Part shown: positions 10,701-21,668 of the stretch, in pieces
Position numbering within the stretch: the first letter of the stretch is position 1
Layout: every line of letters starts with the position of its first letter
Source: Neurospora tetrasperma FGSC 2508
Lineage: Eukaryota; Ascomycota; Sordariomycetes; Sordariales; Sordariaceae
Length of the DNA: 64,000 bases
Direction: 5' to 3'
NCBI RefSeq assembly: GCF_000213175.1
Contig: NW_009799101.1
Span: 2,037,631 to 2,101,630 of the forward strand
Position numbers and translations under genes: made by a program
The notes under the pieces: generated by a model
Seen by the model: only the letters and a program-made list of their open reading frames with translations
The model's database searches: none
What the model was told of the DNA's origin: nothing

Positions 10701-12496
10701 TATCCCAGCATAGACCGGCAACGAATGAAGTAGCTATCAAGTTTGTGGATTGTGAGTTTTTATGTTTCTCGAGAGTCAAATCGTGAAGAAAGAAACGAGG
10801 GTGTTGTTGATGAATATTCGTCAAATAAAGTGTGAAGGTGGCAAGGGTATATATCTCCGGGTCAAGCCGAGTCGGGTTGGGCGCTTGCTCGCAGTTAGCT
10901 ACCTACGGGCCGCTGTCAACCTTGGTTCGGGCACGCCGCCGGACCCTTCCCCAAGGATCAGGTTTAACTAGGTAAACTGTCAAAGCCTCGGAATGGCACG
11001 GTGGAGGCCGAGGGTAGTATGATAACATGATGCAAGGGGACCTTGTAGGGCAGAAAGGGTGTGGAATGAATCCGTTGGGTTGAGGTTGTACAAGAGACAA
11101 GAAGGGCAGCTAGAGGTGGTCTTGGAAGCTTAGTTTGTAGCGTACATAGAGATATGTAGCTATAGCAACACGCGAAATTGGTGCCCGGACCAGGTGTTGT
11201 CTGTCACTGCCCCTGGAGTATCCGCGAAGGCCTCAAAATCCCCGAAATGAAGGAGAAATGGAGCATCGTTCTTTCATCAACGGACACCGCTACCTTTCAG
11301 GAGCTACCTCTGTGCTGTCCAACGTCCTCGAACTCTGTAAGTAGTGTAACTCTCGGCTCCCGAACAGAAGCGACGACCCAAGACAAAATCTCTGTCGAGA
11401 TCGTTCTAGCTCCACGCTCCGAGATTTCAAGTTCCATGCAATGGGCCCCTGTTTGGGCATCCTCACCTGAAGAAGTGGGACGCGAATACAACTTAAGATG
11501 TCCCCTTCCACTTCAGCTGGATCAACGGATCTGGAAAGGCCGTCCATGGAGCCCTCAAATTTTTGAAGGTCGAAGCTCCCTCGATACATGTGATCCGAAC
11601 AGGGCATCGATGGGTGCAAGGGCCGGGATCATGCACTACCAAGTTGGCGCTCACGAACCACTCGAACATCCATATATAAATGGCAGAAGTAGGACAGTAA
11701 CAGAAGCCTTTGTTGTAGTGGTAGGAAAGCTTTGGGGTTAGGGTCATAAGAGCTTCCCTTGATGCACTACATAGATACTGCCAGAACACGGTTTTGAAAG
11801 CGCTGAGAAATAGGGGCTATGGAAAAGGGAATCCAAATAACCAAATCCTTGTGTATGCCTCTACGAAGAGGTACCAAGCATCGCTCATTCAGTGTCCATA
11901 GGCATTGGCCTCTTTGTAATGTGGGCTCGGATGGGCAAACTGCCCGTTCAACGCTGACCTGAAGCGTCGTTGCCCCTGCTGTGGTTCCTCGAGGTTCTGT
12001 TGCGACGGGAACATCATCAGAACGAGCGGTCCAAACTCCAAATTCATCCCCACTGATCGCACGCCCGGGCCGTTGCCGGGCGGTGGAGGTAGTGTAGGCG
12101 CTTTCGGGGCGCTGTGAGCCTCAAATGGAAATCTTGGCCCGTGCGCTAAAGTATGCCGGCCGCGTTTGACTGCACCCAGGCATTTCTGAACAAGACCACC
12201 AGGGCACGGACCATCCACCGACTTTCCATTCAACTCATCAATCGTTAACCACCCAGCCTGTTCAACCAAGCCACCAAGCCAAACTCCAACAAAAAGGAAG
12301 CCGCGCTTCAAGTGAAGTGAGTCTATCCGTCCTTGAAAGTTCAGGGTGGAGCATGCCGCTAATACATCACATCTAGATATTCTTACAAGAGTTCTGAAAA
12401 ATTACACGCGCTTAGGGGAAACAAATCATCGTCTGAAGCGCGACCAGAAGTTATCATCCAAGCGCGTCAGCATCAGAATTCAGTCGATTGATTACC
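10701..12496. other. divergent promoter region of DGAT1-type gene and PFS2
   Basis: 1.8 kb upstream of both genes. Open frames at 11178-11741 (+) and 11889-12311 (-) show no family match and no biased codon use. I see no repeat or RNA gene. Confidence 0.55.
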
Positions 12497-14921
12497 ATGT
12501 CATACGAGCCCAGGGGAGATCATGACAAGGGCTATGGAGGGGGAGGAGGTCATGATGGCCTCCCACCCCGAAATAGAGGCAGACGTAAGTTCATGCTGCG
12601 GATACGACCAAACTCTACCTCTAGCGAATATACCGTGTACACAGTCCATGTCGCCAGGCATTATACATCACAATGTTCTGTCCATCAATCATGACGGCGT
12701 CCCAGGTGACAACAGTTATCCGTTTGCTCCGTGATGGCGTAGCTTTTGTTGCCGACCATGGCCTGGACATTACCGACGACAACACACTCGATCACGTTGA
12801 CACTCGCCCTCCTCACTTTATCCTCACTTCTCGTTCACCCGTTCCTGCTTAGCACCGCCATCATCTCACATCACCATCTCTGGCTGTTCGGTGGGATTCT
12901 TTTCTTCACCCAGCTCAATAGCACCTGCTTTTCACTCGCCGATGGACAACGAAGACTGACCCTAGACTCAGGTCCCGTCACCGACTATGGTGCTTCAGTA
13001 GTTCACTACATGCGCCACAGGCAACCGAGATACCGGGGATCATACGCTGGTGAAGTTGAAAGGCCCAGCCCGAGTTATATTGTTGATGTAAGGACAAATA
13101 CAAGCCCTGAACCCGCCGCATTGATACTAAAACTTGGTACAGATGCTACCACCATACGCCCGAGTCACCAATCCAGCAGACTCCGTACCATCAAGGCATC
13201 TTCACTCTTCCCTCAACAAAATCAAGCACCCCATCAATGTGGTACGATGGACGCCAGAAGGACGAAGGTTGTTAACGGCCAGCAGCAGTGGAGAGTTTAC
13301 GCTCTGGAACGGCACAGGATTCAACTTCGAAACGATCATGCAGGCCCACGATTCCGCCATTCGTGCTCTAGTATATTCGCACAGCGACGACTGGCTCGTC
13401 TCTGCCGATCATGACGGTATCATCAAATATTGGCAGCCAAACTTCAACAATGTCGAGAGCATTAGGGGCCATACTGATCCCATCCGCGACCTTGCCTTCA
13501 GCCCCAACGACACCAAATTTGTCACGGCTTCAGATGATCAAACACTCAAAGTCTTTGACTTTGCTGGCGGCTCAACGGACATGACTCTGACAGGGCATGG
13601 ATGGGACGCAAAGAGTTGCGATTGGCATCCCAGCAGAGGCCTGATTGTCTCTGGTTCGAAAGATCATCTGGTCAAGCTGTGGGATCCAAGGACGGGTAGA
13701 TGCCTGACCACGCTTCATGGGCACAAAAACACCATCACCAAAACCCTCTTCGAGAGAGTGCAAGGAAACTGTTTGGCAACATCAGCTAGAGATCAGACAG
13801 CTCGCGTGTTCGACCTTCGAATGATGCGAGACATCGCCCTCCTCAGGGGCCATGAAAAGGACATATCGACATTGACGTGGCACCCAGTCCACTCCAACCT
13901 CCTAAGCACCGGCGGCTCGGACGGCTCGCTATTCCACTACCTCCTGGACGAGCCGAACACCGCGCCCGACGGCTCAGTCATGCCGATTCCGGCAGTTTAC
14001 GACACCGCCGATCCTTCGTCCGCACCTGCCCAACCCATCTACCCAGCCCACAAGATCCCCTATGCCCACGACTTCGCCATCTGGTCGCTCGACTGGCACC
14101 CGCTCGGCCACATCCTCGCCTCGGGATCCAACGATCGCATCACACGTTTCTGGTCTCGCGCAAGACCTGGCGAGGCTCCCGAGTCCTTCAACGACCGGTA
14201 TCACATCGGCGAGGCAGCAGCCGAAGCTCAAGGCACCTGGGACCGCCGCGGCGGCCGTCACATGCGGCAAGTCGAGGAGGAGCAGGAGCTGGAGGACGAG
14301 ATGGACGGCCTGGTGGATCAAAAGATGCCCATCAAGGGGCAGCCCGGCGTTGGCGGCGGCGGAATGATGCCTGGTCTTTCCTTCCCCAGCATTCCCGGCC
14401 TTCCTCTCCAGCAGGTTCCCAGCTCTGGCCCTGGCGGCAGCGGTTTCATACCGCCACCACCCATCATCCCCGGCGTTGGTGGTGCCACCGGTGTCCCGCC
14501 TCCTCTCCCCTTCCCTATCCACGGCATGCCCGGTCTGCCCGCCGGTGTCGTCCCGCCGCCCCTTCCGGGCTTAGATCTGAAGAACCCGCCCGACTTTAGC
14601 GCGCTCGCCGAAATGATGAAGAAGGCCGGTTATCAACCGCCGCCGCCGCCAGGCTCGGCTGGCGCACCGATGCCCCCTCCCGGCATCCTGCCCCCTGGCC
14701 TAATCCCCCCGCCGGGCGCGGCGGGCTTCCCTATGCCCCCTCCTGGATTTGCGCCTCCGCCGCTGATTCCTGGTGCTGGTGGGCCGCCGGGAGGAGCGAC
14801 TCACCCAGATGGTGGGAATGATCAATATGATTCATCAGGGAGGAGACGCGCGCCGTTGCCTAGTCAGGAGGAGAGTCTTAGGATGGAGCAGAGCAAGGGC
14901 AATTATACGCGCGTGAGATAG
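12497..14921 (+). CDS. PFS2: polyadenylation factor subunit 2 (PFS2/WDR33 family)
   Basis: Exons are 12497-12584, 12972-13087 and 13143-14921, giving 660 aa. Intron 1 is 387 bp (GTAAGT ... GACTCAG) and intron 2 is 55 bp (GTAAGG ... GGTACAG). The N-terminus reads [15 protein letters not shown], and exon 2 gives [20 protein letters not shown], a hallmark of the family. Seven WD40 repeats cover about residues 95-407, beginning around [20 protein letters not shown] and ending around [17 protein letters not shown] Pro/Gly-rich tail of some 200 residues follows (repeats of GLPP, PPPG and GAPMPPPG type), and the protein ends NYTRVR. Family knowledge: Pfs2 is a subunit of the cleavage and polyadenylation factor that helps recognise the poly(A) signal and bridges other subunits. 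The gene is convergent with TFIIIA. Confidence 0.95.
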
Positions 14922-15436
14922 GATAGAGATTGTGGAGGAGACGAATTTTGCTTTTGATATATCTGCTTTTGTTAGCCATGTTGCTCAAGTCAAAGGGGTG
15001 GTGCTTGATCACATAATGCTGAGAACTTTTCTTCTGGGCAGAGTATGTGTCGGGAAATTAAGTGTGGCGGAAGTCCTGGAATGACACATGAAGAAGGAAA
15101 TCATAGGGTGAGAGAAACATCCAAAGGGACAAGAAAAGATGTTATGATAAGACTACTATTTGTTCGTGAATGATAGCGAACAGGACAATGTTGCTGAGAG
15201 CAAGGTAAGTTGACCACAACCGGTATTGTATGTCTATTCCGTTCAAACGCCGTAACCGTACAAGTAAGCCATCTCCATTCCTCCAGGCGGTCTACATACT
15301 GTCAAAGCCACATAACAAAAGGGTATCAATATTTCCGTGAACCTTCCCATCCTTTTCCGTTTTGTTTTCAGCAATGCAACATCATGCAGTCGACAATTCC
15401 CCCATTGTGAACCATTAACCCGTGTTACTGCATCAT
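14922..15436. terminator. shared 3' region between PFS2 and TFIIIA
   Basis: 515 bp between convergent stop codons. There is no separate gene. AT-rich patches (14950-15180 and 15330-15420) are the likely polyadenylation regions. Confidence 0.4.
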
Positions 15437-17269
15437 CTATGCTCTAGCAAACTGCGGGTCCGAACCCTCACCATCTTGGCCCATCAACAGCTGCATGTCG
15501 GCAGCCCAGTCTTCAAAGACAGGCGACTGGTGTTGAAGTGAGAACGGATCTCCATGATCACTAAGCCAGAAAGGCGCAGCGCCGAGATTTCCGCCATCGC
15601 TAACTGGAGCATTCGTGAATTGCTCCATCTGAGGGGGAGGGGTAGCGCCAGCTGAGGTGAATGCGGAGTGGACATCTCCTTGCTGATGCTGGGGTTCTAA
15701 ACTAGGATCGATGACATATCCTAGATCGTCAACGCTCAAGTTGGCAGCACTCGGAAATGGCACCATAGCTGCCTGTTCCTCGCCTGTATGCAATTGAGGT
15801 AGGAGCAGCAGCTGTTGCTCCTCTTCTTTGATACCATTGTTGCCATGGTCATTTTGGATATGTCTGTCCAGATCAGCATGACGAATGAAGCGAGCGGTGC
15901 ATCCGTACGCAGGGCAAGCAAGGTCACGAGTGTCCAGCAAAGCCTGTTGAGCTTGCTGAGTCTGGGCGACCATTGAAGGGACGGGATACAGCTTGGGTGG
16001 ACGCTTCTTCCCAAGATGAACATGAAGAACATGCTCCTCCAGCTTGACCCTGGTGGTAAATCCCTGGCCACAACCCTCTTCCGCGAAGTTCCAATCCGCG
16101 ATCTCCGAAACCTTGGCATCGTAAGTATCGGTCTGTCCGCAGACGAAACGATGGCCTTCGTGGGCAGACTTGATGTGCGTGTTGAGATTGGAGACACGCG
16201 TGAACTTTTTGTCACAGCCCTCCCACGTGCAAGCAATCGTCTTTCGATCTTCGACTGTCTTGGCTGAGTGGTAGAGCTCAACATGGCGCATCATGTTGCT
16301 TTGTGTACCGCATCTGATACCGCAAAAGGCGCAGTTGTTGTGCTCCTTCTTCATATGAGCTTGAAGCAGCAGCATCGTGGTAAATCCAACACGGCGACCT
16401 CCATTGTCATCACCCTCTCCTTCAGCGTTGCATTCGTCGCACCAAAACTTCAGGTCACCGTGCTCGCGCTCTACGTGCCTTCGCAAGGCACTTGCAGTGT
16501 CGAAGCCGGCGTCGCACCCGTCGTTACCGCATGGATATGCCGACTTGCCTAGATGGACGGTTCGGATGTGTCTCTGGAGCGTTTGGTGCTTGCGGAAGCT
16601 CTGAACACAGTCCCCATAGCCGCGGCAGCGGTAGCGATCGGCGCCCTCGTGAACCAGAGCATGGCGGCGAAGTCGAGTATTAGTGACAAAGGACTTTCCG
16701 CACCCGGGCTCGGGGCATGTGTACTTTCGATCGTTGGTATGAGATCCCTTGATGTGCTGGGAGAGGTGCTTCTCCTCGAGGTAGTCTTTGTCGCAGTCAT
16801 CGTAGGGGCACTTGAACGGGCGATCGTTTGTGTGGGATCGGAGGTGGGCAGCAAGACGAGCAGGGCGGTTGAAGGTCTTGGTGCAACCGGCGAATGTGCA
16901 CCTGATGGTCTTGAGATCGGAGGGGAAGCGGCGCGAAGCACGAGTCGTGGTAGTGTTGATACTAGTTGCTGCTACCGTAGTCGTCGGGTCGGCGTGGGTA
17001 AGGGAGGTGTTGGCAACCGAGGCGACAGAGGCCGAGTCGGGGTCGAGTTCGAGGCTGTCGTTGCCGTTGCCATCAGAAGCTGCCGCCTCTGCACCAGCAG
17101 GTGGCGATTGCGATTGCGAGGGTAAGGCCGGTGCCTCGAGCTGGTCTACTTGTGAGAGTTCCTTCTCCTGCTGCTGGACCCAATCAGTAGCTCTTTTCTT
17201 GGATTGGACTTGAGCATGGTCGGGGCCATCATGGCCATCAGGGCGCTCGTCGTCCTGTTTTCGCTTCAT
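15437..17269 (-). CDS. TFIIIA: transcription factor IIIA, C2H2 zinc-finger protein
   Basis: Intronless, 610 aa. A Ser/Thr/Ala-rich N-terminal region of 120 residues is followed by a train of C2H2 fingers: about 124-146, 154-177, 185-207, 215-239, 247-270, 277-310, 313-334, 347-370, 377-418 and a separate last finger at 452-475. Linkers of the HTNDRPFKCP and HTNDRKYTCP type separate the first three. Finger 6 carries an acidic/Gly insert (EGEGDDNGG) and finger 9 has a long loop. The spacing, the short sixth-to-seventh linker and the isolated last finger are the pattern of fungal TFIIIA. Family knowledge: TFIIIA binds the internal control region of 5S rRNA genes and recruits TFIIIC for Pol III. 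The tail (residues 480-610) is Gln/Pro-rich. The ATG at 17269 begins MKRKQDDERP. A general C2H2 regulator is the only alternative. Confidence 0.85.
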   Translation of the reverse strand: MKRKQDDERPDGHDGPDHAQVQSKKRATDWVQQQEKELSQVDQLEAPALPSQSQSPPAGAEAAASDGNGNDSLELDPDSASVASVANTSLTHADPTTTVAATSINTTTTRASRRFPSDLKTIRCTFAGCTKTFNRPARLAAHLRSHTNDRPFKCPYDDCDKDYLEEKHLSQHIKGSHTNDRKYTCPEPGCGKSFVTNTRLRRHALVHEGADRYRCRGYGDCVQSFRKHQTLQRHIRTVHLGKSAYPCGNDGCDAGFDTASALRRHVEREHGDLKFWCDECNAEGEGDDNGGRRVGFTTMLLLQAHMKKEHNNCAFCGIRCGTQSNMMRHVELYHSAKTVEDRKTIACTWEGCDKKFTRVSNLNTHIKSAHEGHRFVCGQTDTYDAKVSEIADWNFAEEGCGQGFTTRVKLEEHVLHVHLGKKRPPKLYPVPSMVAQTQQAQQALLDTRDLACPAYGCTARFIRHADLDRHIQNDHGNNGIKEEEQQLLLLPQLHTGEEQAAMVPFPSAANLSVDDLGYVIDPSLEPQHQQGDVHSAFTSAGATPPPQMEQFTNAPVSDGGNLGAAPFWLSDHGDPFSLQHQSPVFEDWAADMQLLMGQDGEGSDPQFARA

Positions 17270-17538
17270 TTTGAGGCCTGGAGTAGCAGCACTGGTCGCC
17301 GTGGCCTGCTACCCTGGACTTGGTTGGAGCTTCGACATTGGAGAGAGGGAGCCCCAAGCTTTTTGGGGAAATTCGCTTGGATGGGTTTTTTTTATTTTTT
17401 GGAGGTTCACATTTGTGACGGAACCTTTGCATTGCACCTGCCGATTGGACTTTTCGTCCGGGGTGGGTGTCCCTGCCGCTTCAAAAAGTTTATCTGACGT
17501 TTTCCGGTTCCAGCACCGGCAGGCAATTTTACGAGCGA

Positions 17539-17547
17539 GTGAAATTC
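17539..17547. repeat. left 9-bp target-site duplication of the MITE
   Basis: GTGAAATTC, identical to 18121-18129 on the other side of the element. Confidence 0.9.
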
Positions 17548-18120
17548 GAGGCGGGTTATATCTAGACTACCCCCTCTCCCTATATCTAGACTACTTAACC
17601 GCTTCAGGCAAGGCTTCCCAGCTTTTAACCACCATACAAAAAGAAATCCTCGCAGGAACTGCAAACCAAACTCTAAGGAAATTGAGTACTCGTCAGGTCT
17701 GCAAATCGACCGTCTGACTGTTACGCTGAAACTTCCAATTCCTTAGTATCTTTAGGTAGGAAAGCACACTCCAAAACTAGACGCTGCACCTAAATTGCAG
17801 CAATATCTACGGCCGAATATTCGCTTACTATAGATAGTAATAAAGAAACTCATTCAGACGGGAATTCGGAGTCCGGGCTTAACCCGCTCTTTTTGGGGGG
17901 AAATGCATCTGGTGAAGGTGCAATGCCCTGACTAAAGTGACCAACTATTTTTTGGAGGAACTTTCGAAAATGACCGATTATAGGCTAACAGACTTTGGCC
18001 TTATTCTCGCGGTAGAATGTTAGCGATTGGGGAGACAGGTCAAATGCCTCAGAACCATGCCCTAAGCGGTTAAGTAGTCTAGATATAGGGAGAGGGGGTA
18101 GTCTAGATATAACCCGCCTC
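17548..18120. mobile_element. 573-bp Mutator-type (MULE) MITE with 57-bp perfect TIRs
   Basis: The left end 17548-17604 and right end 18064-18120 are perfect inverted repeats of 57 bp, beginning GAGGCGGGTTATATCTAGAC. They are flanked by a 9-bp direct duplication, GTGAAATTC (17539-17547 and 18121-18129). Long TIRs starting with G plus a 9-bp target duplication are the established signature of Mutator-like elements. The 459-bp interior has no open frame resembling a transposase, so it is a non-autonomous element. Each TIR holds two copies of TATATCTAGACTAC spaced by 24 bp. The perfect match between the arms suggests a recent insertion. It sits between the divergent genes TFIIIA and RPB6, 278 bp and 323 bp (counting to the duplication) from their start codons. 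Confidence 0.9.
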
Positions 18121-18129
18121 GTGAAATTC
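18121..18129. repeat. right 9-bp target-site duplication of the MITE
   Basis: GTGAAATTC, identical to 17539-17547. Confidence 0.9.
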
Positions 18130-18452
18130 GGGGGACCTGGAGGGAGGAACCCATGAAGAAGCTGATGGCCCATCGATTGGCCCCACCCCCCATGTCTCTT
18201 CATGTTCCATGTCTTGGCGCGGCTCAGCCTTGCATAAACTAGCGGCCCCACTCGAATTTTCTGTCGTCCTTTTGTCAGCCCTTCGGCCTTCCCTCACCAC
18301 CTTGCGCATCCACGGTCGGCCAAACACGTCCAGTCTTCCACATCCACGCGTCTTGGGCAATCCCATTTTGCCCACATACCTCTACTTGTGCAGCTGCAGC
18401 CTATATCTCATCATCCTTAACATCAATCAACTCCCAAACAAACCCACCAAAA

Positions 18453-19167
18453 ATGTCCGACTACGGTGACCACGGTGACGATGATCGCGAGCCCATGTAG
18501 GTTTCCAACGCCACCTACTCACCTAGTCCTTGGCATCAACCTCTACATATGATACCGCAACTCATGCGTAGCGCAAGAGATGCTAACACGTAGCCGCCAG
18601 CGACGAGCCCGCCTTCGACGAGGACCCGGATGAGTACTACGAGCCCGAACCCGAGCCCGCGGACGACGACGTAGCGGGCAGACCCGGCGACGAAGTCGAC
18701 GAGGCCGAAAACGACAACAACATAGTCACTTCGGGTGACCCTAGCGCGGCCGCCAATGCTGGCAAGGGCAACGAGAAATCCCACAAGGACAAGAAGATTC
18801 CCAACGACCAGCGTTCCACGACACCTTACATGACCAAGTACGAGAAAGCTCGTATTCTCGGCACACGTGCTCTGCAAATCAGGTGGGTTTCCTCATCGGT
18901 GGCGCTTGGACGACTGTAGGGACGAATTTGGGCTGACAAGGAACCACCTTTGTAGCATGAACGCGCCAGTGCTGGTTGATCTCGAGGGCGAGACGGATCC
19001 TCTTCAAATTGCTATCAAGGAGCTGCGCGAGAAGAAGATTCCTCTGATTGTCCGTCGTTACATGCCTGATGGATAGTAAGTTATCCTTTTTCCAGCACCT
19101 AGCCGAATACTCGCTAACATTCCTACGTAGCTACGAGGACTGGACCTGCGAGGAGCTCCTGCAGTAA
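18453..19167 (+). CDS. RPB6: RNA polymerases I, II and III shared subunit RPABC2 (Rpb6)
   Basis: Four exons, 18453-18496, 18601-18882, 18956-19075 and 19131-19167, give 160 aa. Donors are GTAGGT, GTGGGT and GTAAGT, and all phases join. The N-terminal 85 residues are acidic ([14 protein letters not shown] and [13 protein letters not shown]). The conserved core follows: [20 protein letters not shown], then [12 protein letters not shown], then [20 protein letters not shown], and the end [18 protein letters not shown]. This is the universally conserved Rpb6/omega-like fold that stabilises the clamp of all three nuclear polymerases. Length matches the yeast protein (155 aa). The gene is divergent from TFIIIA and convergent with the WSC gene. 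Confidence 0.97.
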
Positions 19168-19736
19168 ACGGAAACCTACAAGACCCGTCAGGGGTAATAG
19201 GGGCGACCCAGTCTTTGGTCAGAAAATACACAAAATTGCATTAGCGAGGGCGTTCAGGTTGAAATTTTATACACCATATTTGATCATTTTGGGACGGTTG
19301 GACTCGATCCAAAGGGCAACAAGAAGAGCGCAATGTGCTCCTCGAGTTGAATAAAGGGCCCTTCAAAACTTCACGTGCGTCTGATCAGTCATTGTCCTGT
19401 ACGTTCGTGCTATTGTTCAACAGGCCTGGGCATATGAGGTATCAAGAGCCTTGTTTCCGCCGCACTTCTTATGCTGATATCTGCTTAGATTTCCAGTTGC
19501 TATTCTATAGCGATAGCAAAAATTTAAATCAATTATATACGTCAATTATACAGAAAAGATATAGAGTATAACACTCATACGAAATTATCAACTTGAGAAT
19601 CGAAGAACAACGTCCGTGTCAAGCCTACCGCCATCCCTATCACCACGCATGTCCAGGAACATCCTTATGAACACTAGCTCTCCCAAGCTTCCCTTCCTTT
19701 CTTTCTGCATCCCAGCACCACACACGGCTCAGCACC
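19168..19736. terminator. 3' region shared by RPB6 and the WSC gene
   Basis: 569 bp between convergent stop codons. It contains an AT-rich block at 19490-19575 (AAAAATTTAAATCAATTATA) suited to polyadenylation. No gene is seen. Confidence 0.4.
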
Positions 19737-21668
19737 TCACCAAGGCCCCGTCCCCCAAACCTTACACTTCGCTCCCGCATTCTTCCCCCAATTCGCCAAC
19801 TTACAATCCGCATACTGCTCCTTACACTTCAGCACCGCCCCCGCGTACGAGGTCGAATCATCCTTGCCGTACTTTCCTTCCTTGCACCCCTTGGCGTACA
19901 CATCCACACAATCATCGTACTGCTCCTGGCACGCATCCAGACAGGCTGTCGAGAACGACGAGCGAGCGTATGACTTGCACTTGCTCGAGTCCGAGTCCGT
20001 GTACAGCTTGAAGGGGTGACCGGACGAGAAAGAGGAGAGAAGGTCGTTGCAGGTTACCACGGGGAGAGGGATCCCGCCTACGGGGGGTTTGTTGCTTTTG
20101 GGAGGGTTGCAGAGGGAGGTGGATGTTGGGATTGGGCATTTGGTGCCGGTGGTGGAGGTGGTGGTGGTGGTTGTGAACGTGGCCGCTTTGGTGGACGTTG
20201 GAATGGAAGTAGATGTCGGCTTGCCAGTGCTAACAGGCAGACAAGGAACCGTAATCACCGTCGTTGTCGGAACACCAGGTCCGCCAAGGGAGGGCGACGA
20301 AGGCGGCTTGTGATTCCAGAAATCCTTCTTGGAGCAGATGCCCCCCGGTTTGCTTGATCCCTTGCAGTAGGTGCTCAGGGCTGAGCACCACTCGGCAAAA
20401 CCGAAGCAGTCGAGCGCCCCCGGCCATCCGGCTTGCTTGAAACAGGCGGATACTTGGAGGAAGCAGTTGGCGTGGCTGGGGAAGCAGGACTGGGGGGAGT
20501 CCCAGTCCGGCAAAGGGGAGGAACACCATTTGCCGCACTTGTACTCGCAGGTGGGCGGGAGGGTGACTGTTTCTTTGCAGATGGAGGAGGAGGTGGTGAT
20601 GGTGGTGGACGCAGTTGTTAAGGTAGTGGTAGGGGGTGGCGAAGTGGTGGTGGCTAGGGTGGTGGAAGTGATGGAAGTGGTGGAAGTGGTGGTAGTTGAG
20701 CCGAGGGTATAAGAAGTAGTAGTAGAAGAGGGTATGTCAGAAGTCGTCGCCGTCGAGCTGGTTATGTCGGAGGTAGATTGCGAAGAAGCAACTGGAGTTG
20801 TTGATGAGGATGCTGTGACGGAAGAGCTGCTACTACTTTCTGGGGGAGGCGGCACGTAGCCACAAGGTTCGAGTGACTGAAGCTCGTTGGCGACGTAGAG
20901 GTTGAGACGAGCACGTCCGCCGCAAATCTGCGTGGAGTTTCCGTTGCAAGGGATATCGCACTCGCTATCAGGGGCGGAGAAGGTCCCATTGCCTATGACA
21001 ACACCGCACCAACACTCGCCTAGGGGTGGATTAGGAAGTCAGCATCCAGTGCTCTCATTCACACGACATCAAGTAACAAGTTGCTACTTACCGCCAAACT
21101 CAGTCCCGGCAAACGGATACCCCCCATCCCGACAAGCTTGCAAGCACTTCTCCGTCGTCAAGGTAGACCCATCAAGCTGATCCTGGGGATAAGCCAGCGC
21201 CCTTCCGTACTCGGAATCATCAGTCCAACATCCCAAATGGTCATAATCCGCAACCGTGACCTCATCAACCGGCAAGAAAGTGGGATCCTGGTAGACGGAT
21301 ATGATATCAGTGCCTCCACAGACCTGCGAGGAGTTGCCGGTGCAAGGGTAGTTGCACTGCTCCTCGTCAATCTGCTGGCCGTTGACGGTGTTGCCGCAGT
21401 AGCACACGCCGTAGTACTCTAGACCTGCGTAACGAAAGCCGTTACCCTTGCAGACGGAGACGCATTTTTCGATGGTCATGTCCTGCTGGTCGAGCTGGCT
21501 GCGCAGGCTGAGGGCGTGAGGGTTGCCGGTGTCGGCGTAGCAGCCGGAGTATATGAAGGGCTGGAAGGGGTCAAGGCAGGGAGGGAGTTCGATGGTTGTT
21601 GCGCGGACACCAACGTGAACTAGGGCGATGGCTGCTAGTGCTGCAGCTCGGAGGGTGAGCGAAGCCAT
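19737..21668 (-). CDS. secreted protein with two WSC domains and Cys-rich C-terminal modules
   Basis: Exons are 21668-21092 and 21019-19737, joined through a 72-bp intron (GTAAGT ... CCCTAG) that lies inside the second WSC domain, giving 619 aa. There is a signal peptide at about residues 1-23 (LTLRAAALAAIALVHVGVRA). WSC domain 1 spans about 40-126 (SGCYADTG, EKCVSVCKG, YGVCYCGNTV, CTGNSSQVCGG) and WSC domain 2 about 143-238 (LGCWTDDSEYGRALA, ECWCG, CNGNSTQICGG). A Ser/Thr-rich linker follows, then one Cys-rich module with 11 Cys, a second Thr-rich linker, and a final Cys-rich module. WSC domains bind carbohydrate in fungal wall sensors and oxidases. I see no transmembrane helix or GPI signal at the end (GTGPW), so a secreted or wall-bound protein is more likely than a sensor. 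The linkers should be heavily O-mannosylated. Confidence 0.85.

Larger units (their letters stand above)
17270..18452. promoter_or_regulatory. divergent promoter of TFIIIA and RPB6, split by the MITE
   Basis: 1183 bp between two start codons that point apart, of which 573 bp plus the duplicated target are the MITE. What remains is about 270 bp on the TFIIIA side and 320 bp on the RPB6 side. The RPB6 side is pyrimidine-rich, as is common before fungal start codons. Confidence 0.7.

Noticed and set aside
11178-11741. 187-aa open frame between the DGAT1-type gene and PFS2
   Set aside because: No domain or splice support.
19490-19575. AT-rich patch as possible RIP-mutated repeat
   Set aside because: Too short, and it lies where polyadenylation regions of two convergent genes are expected.
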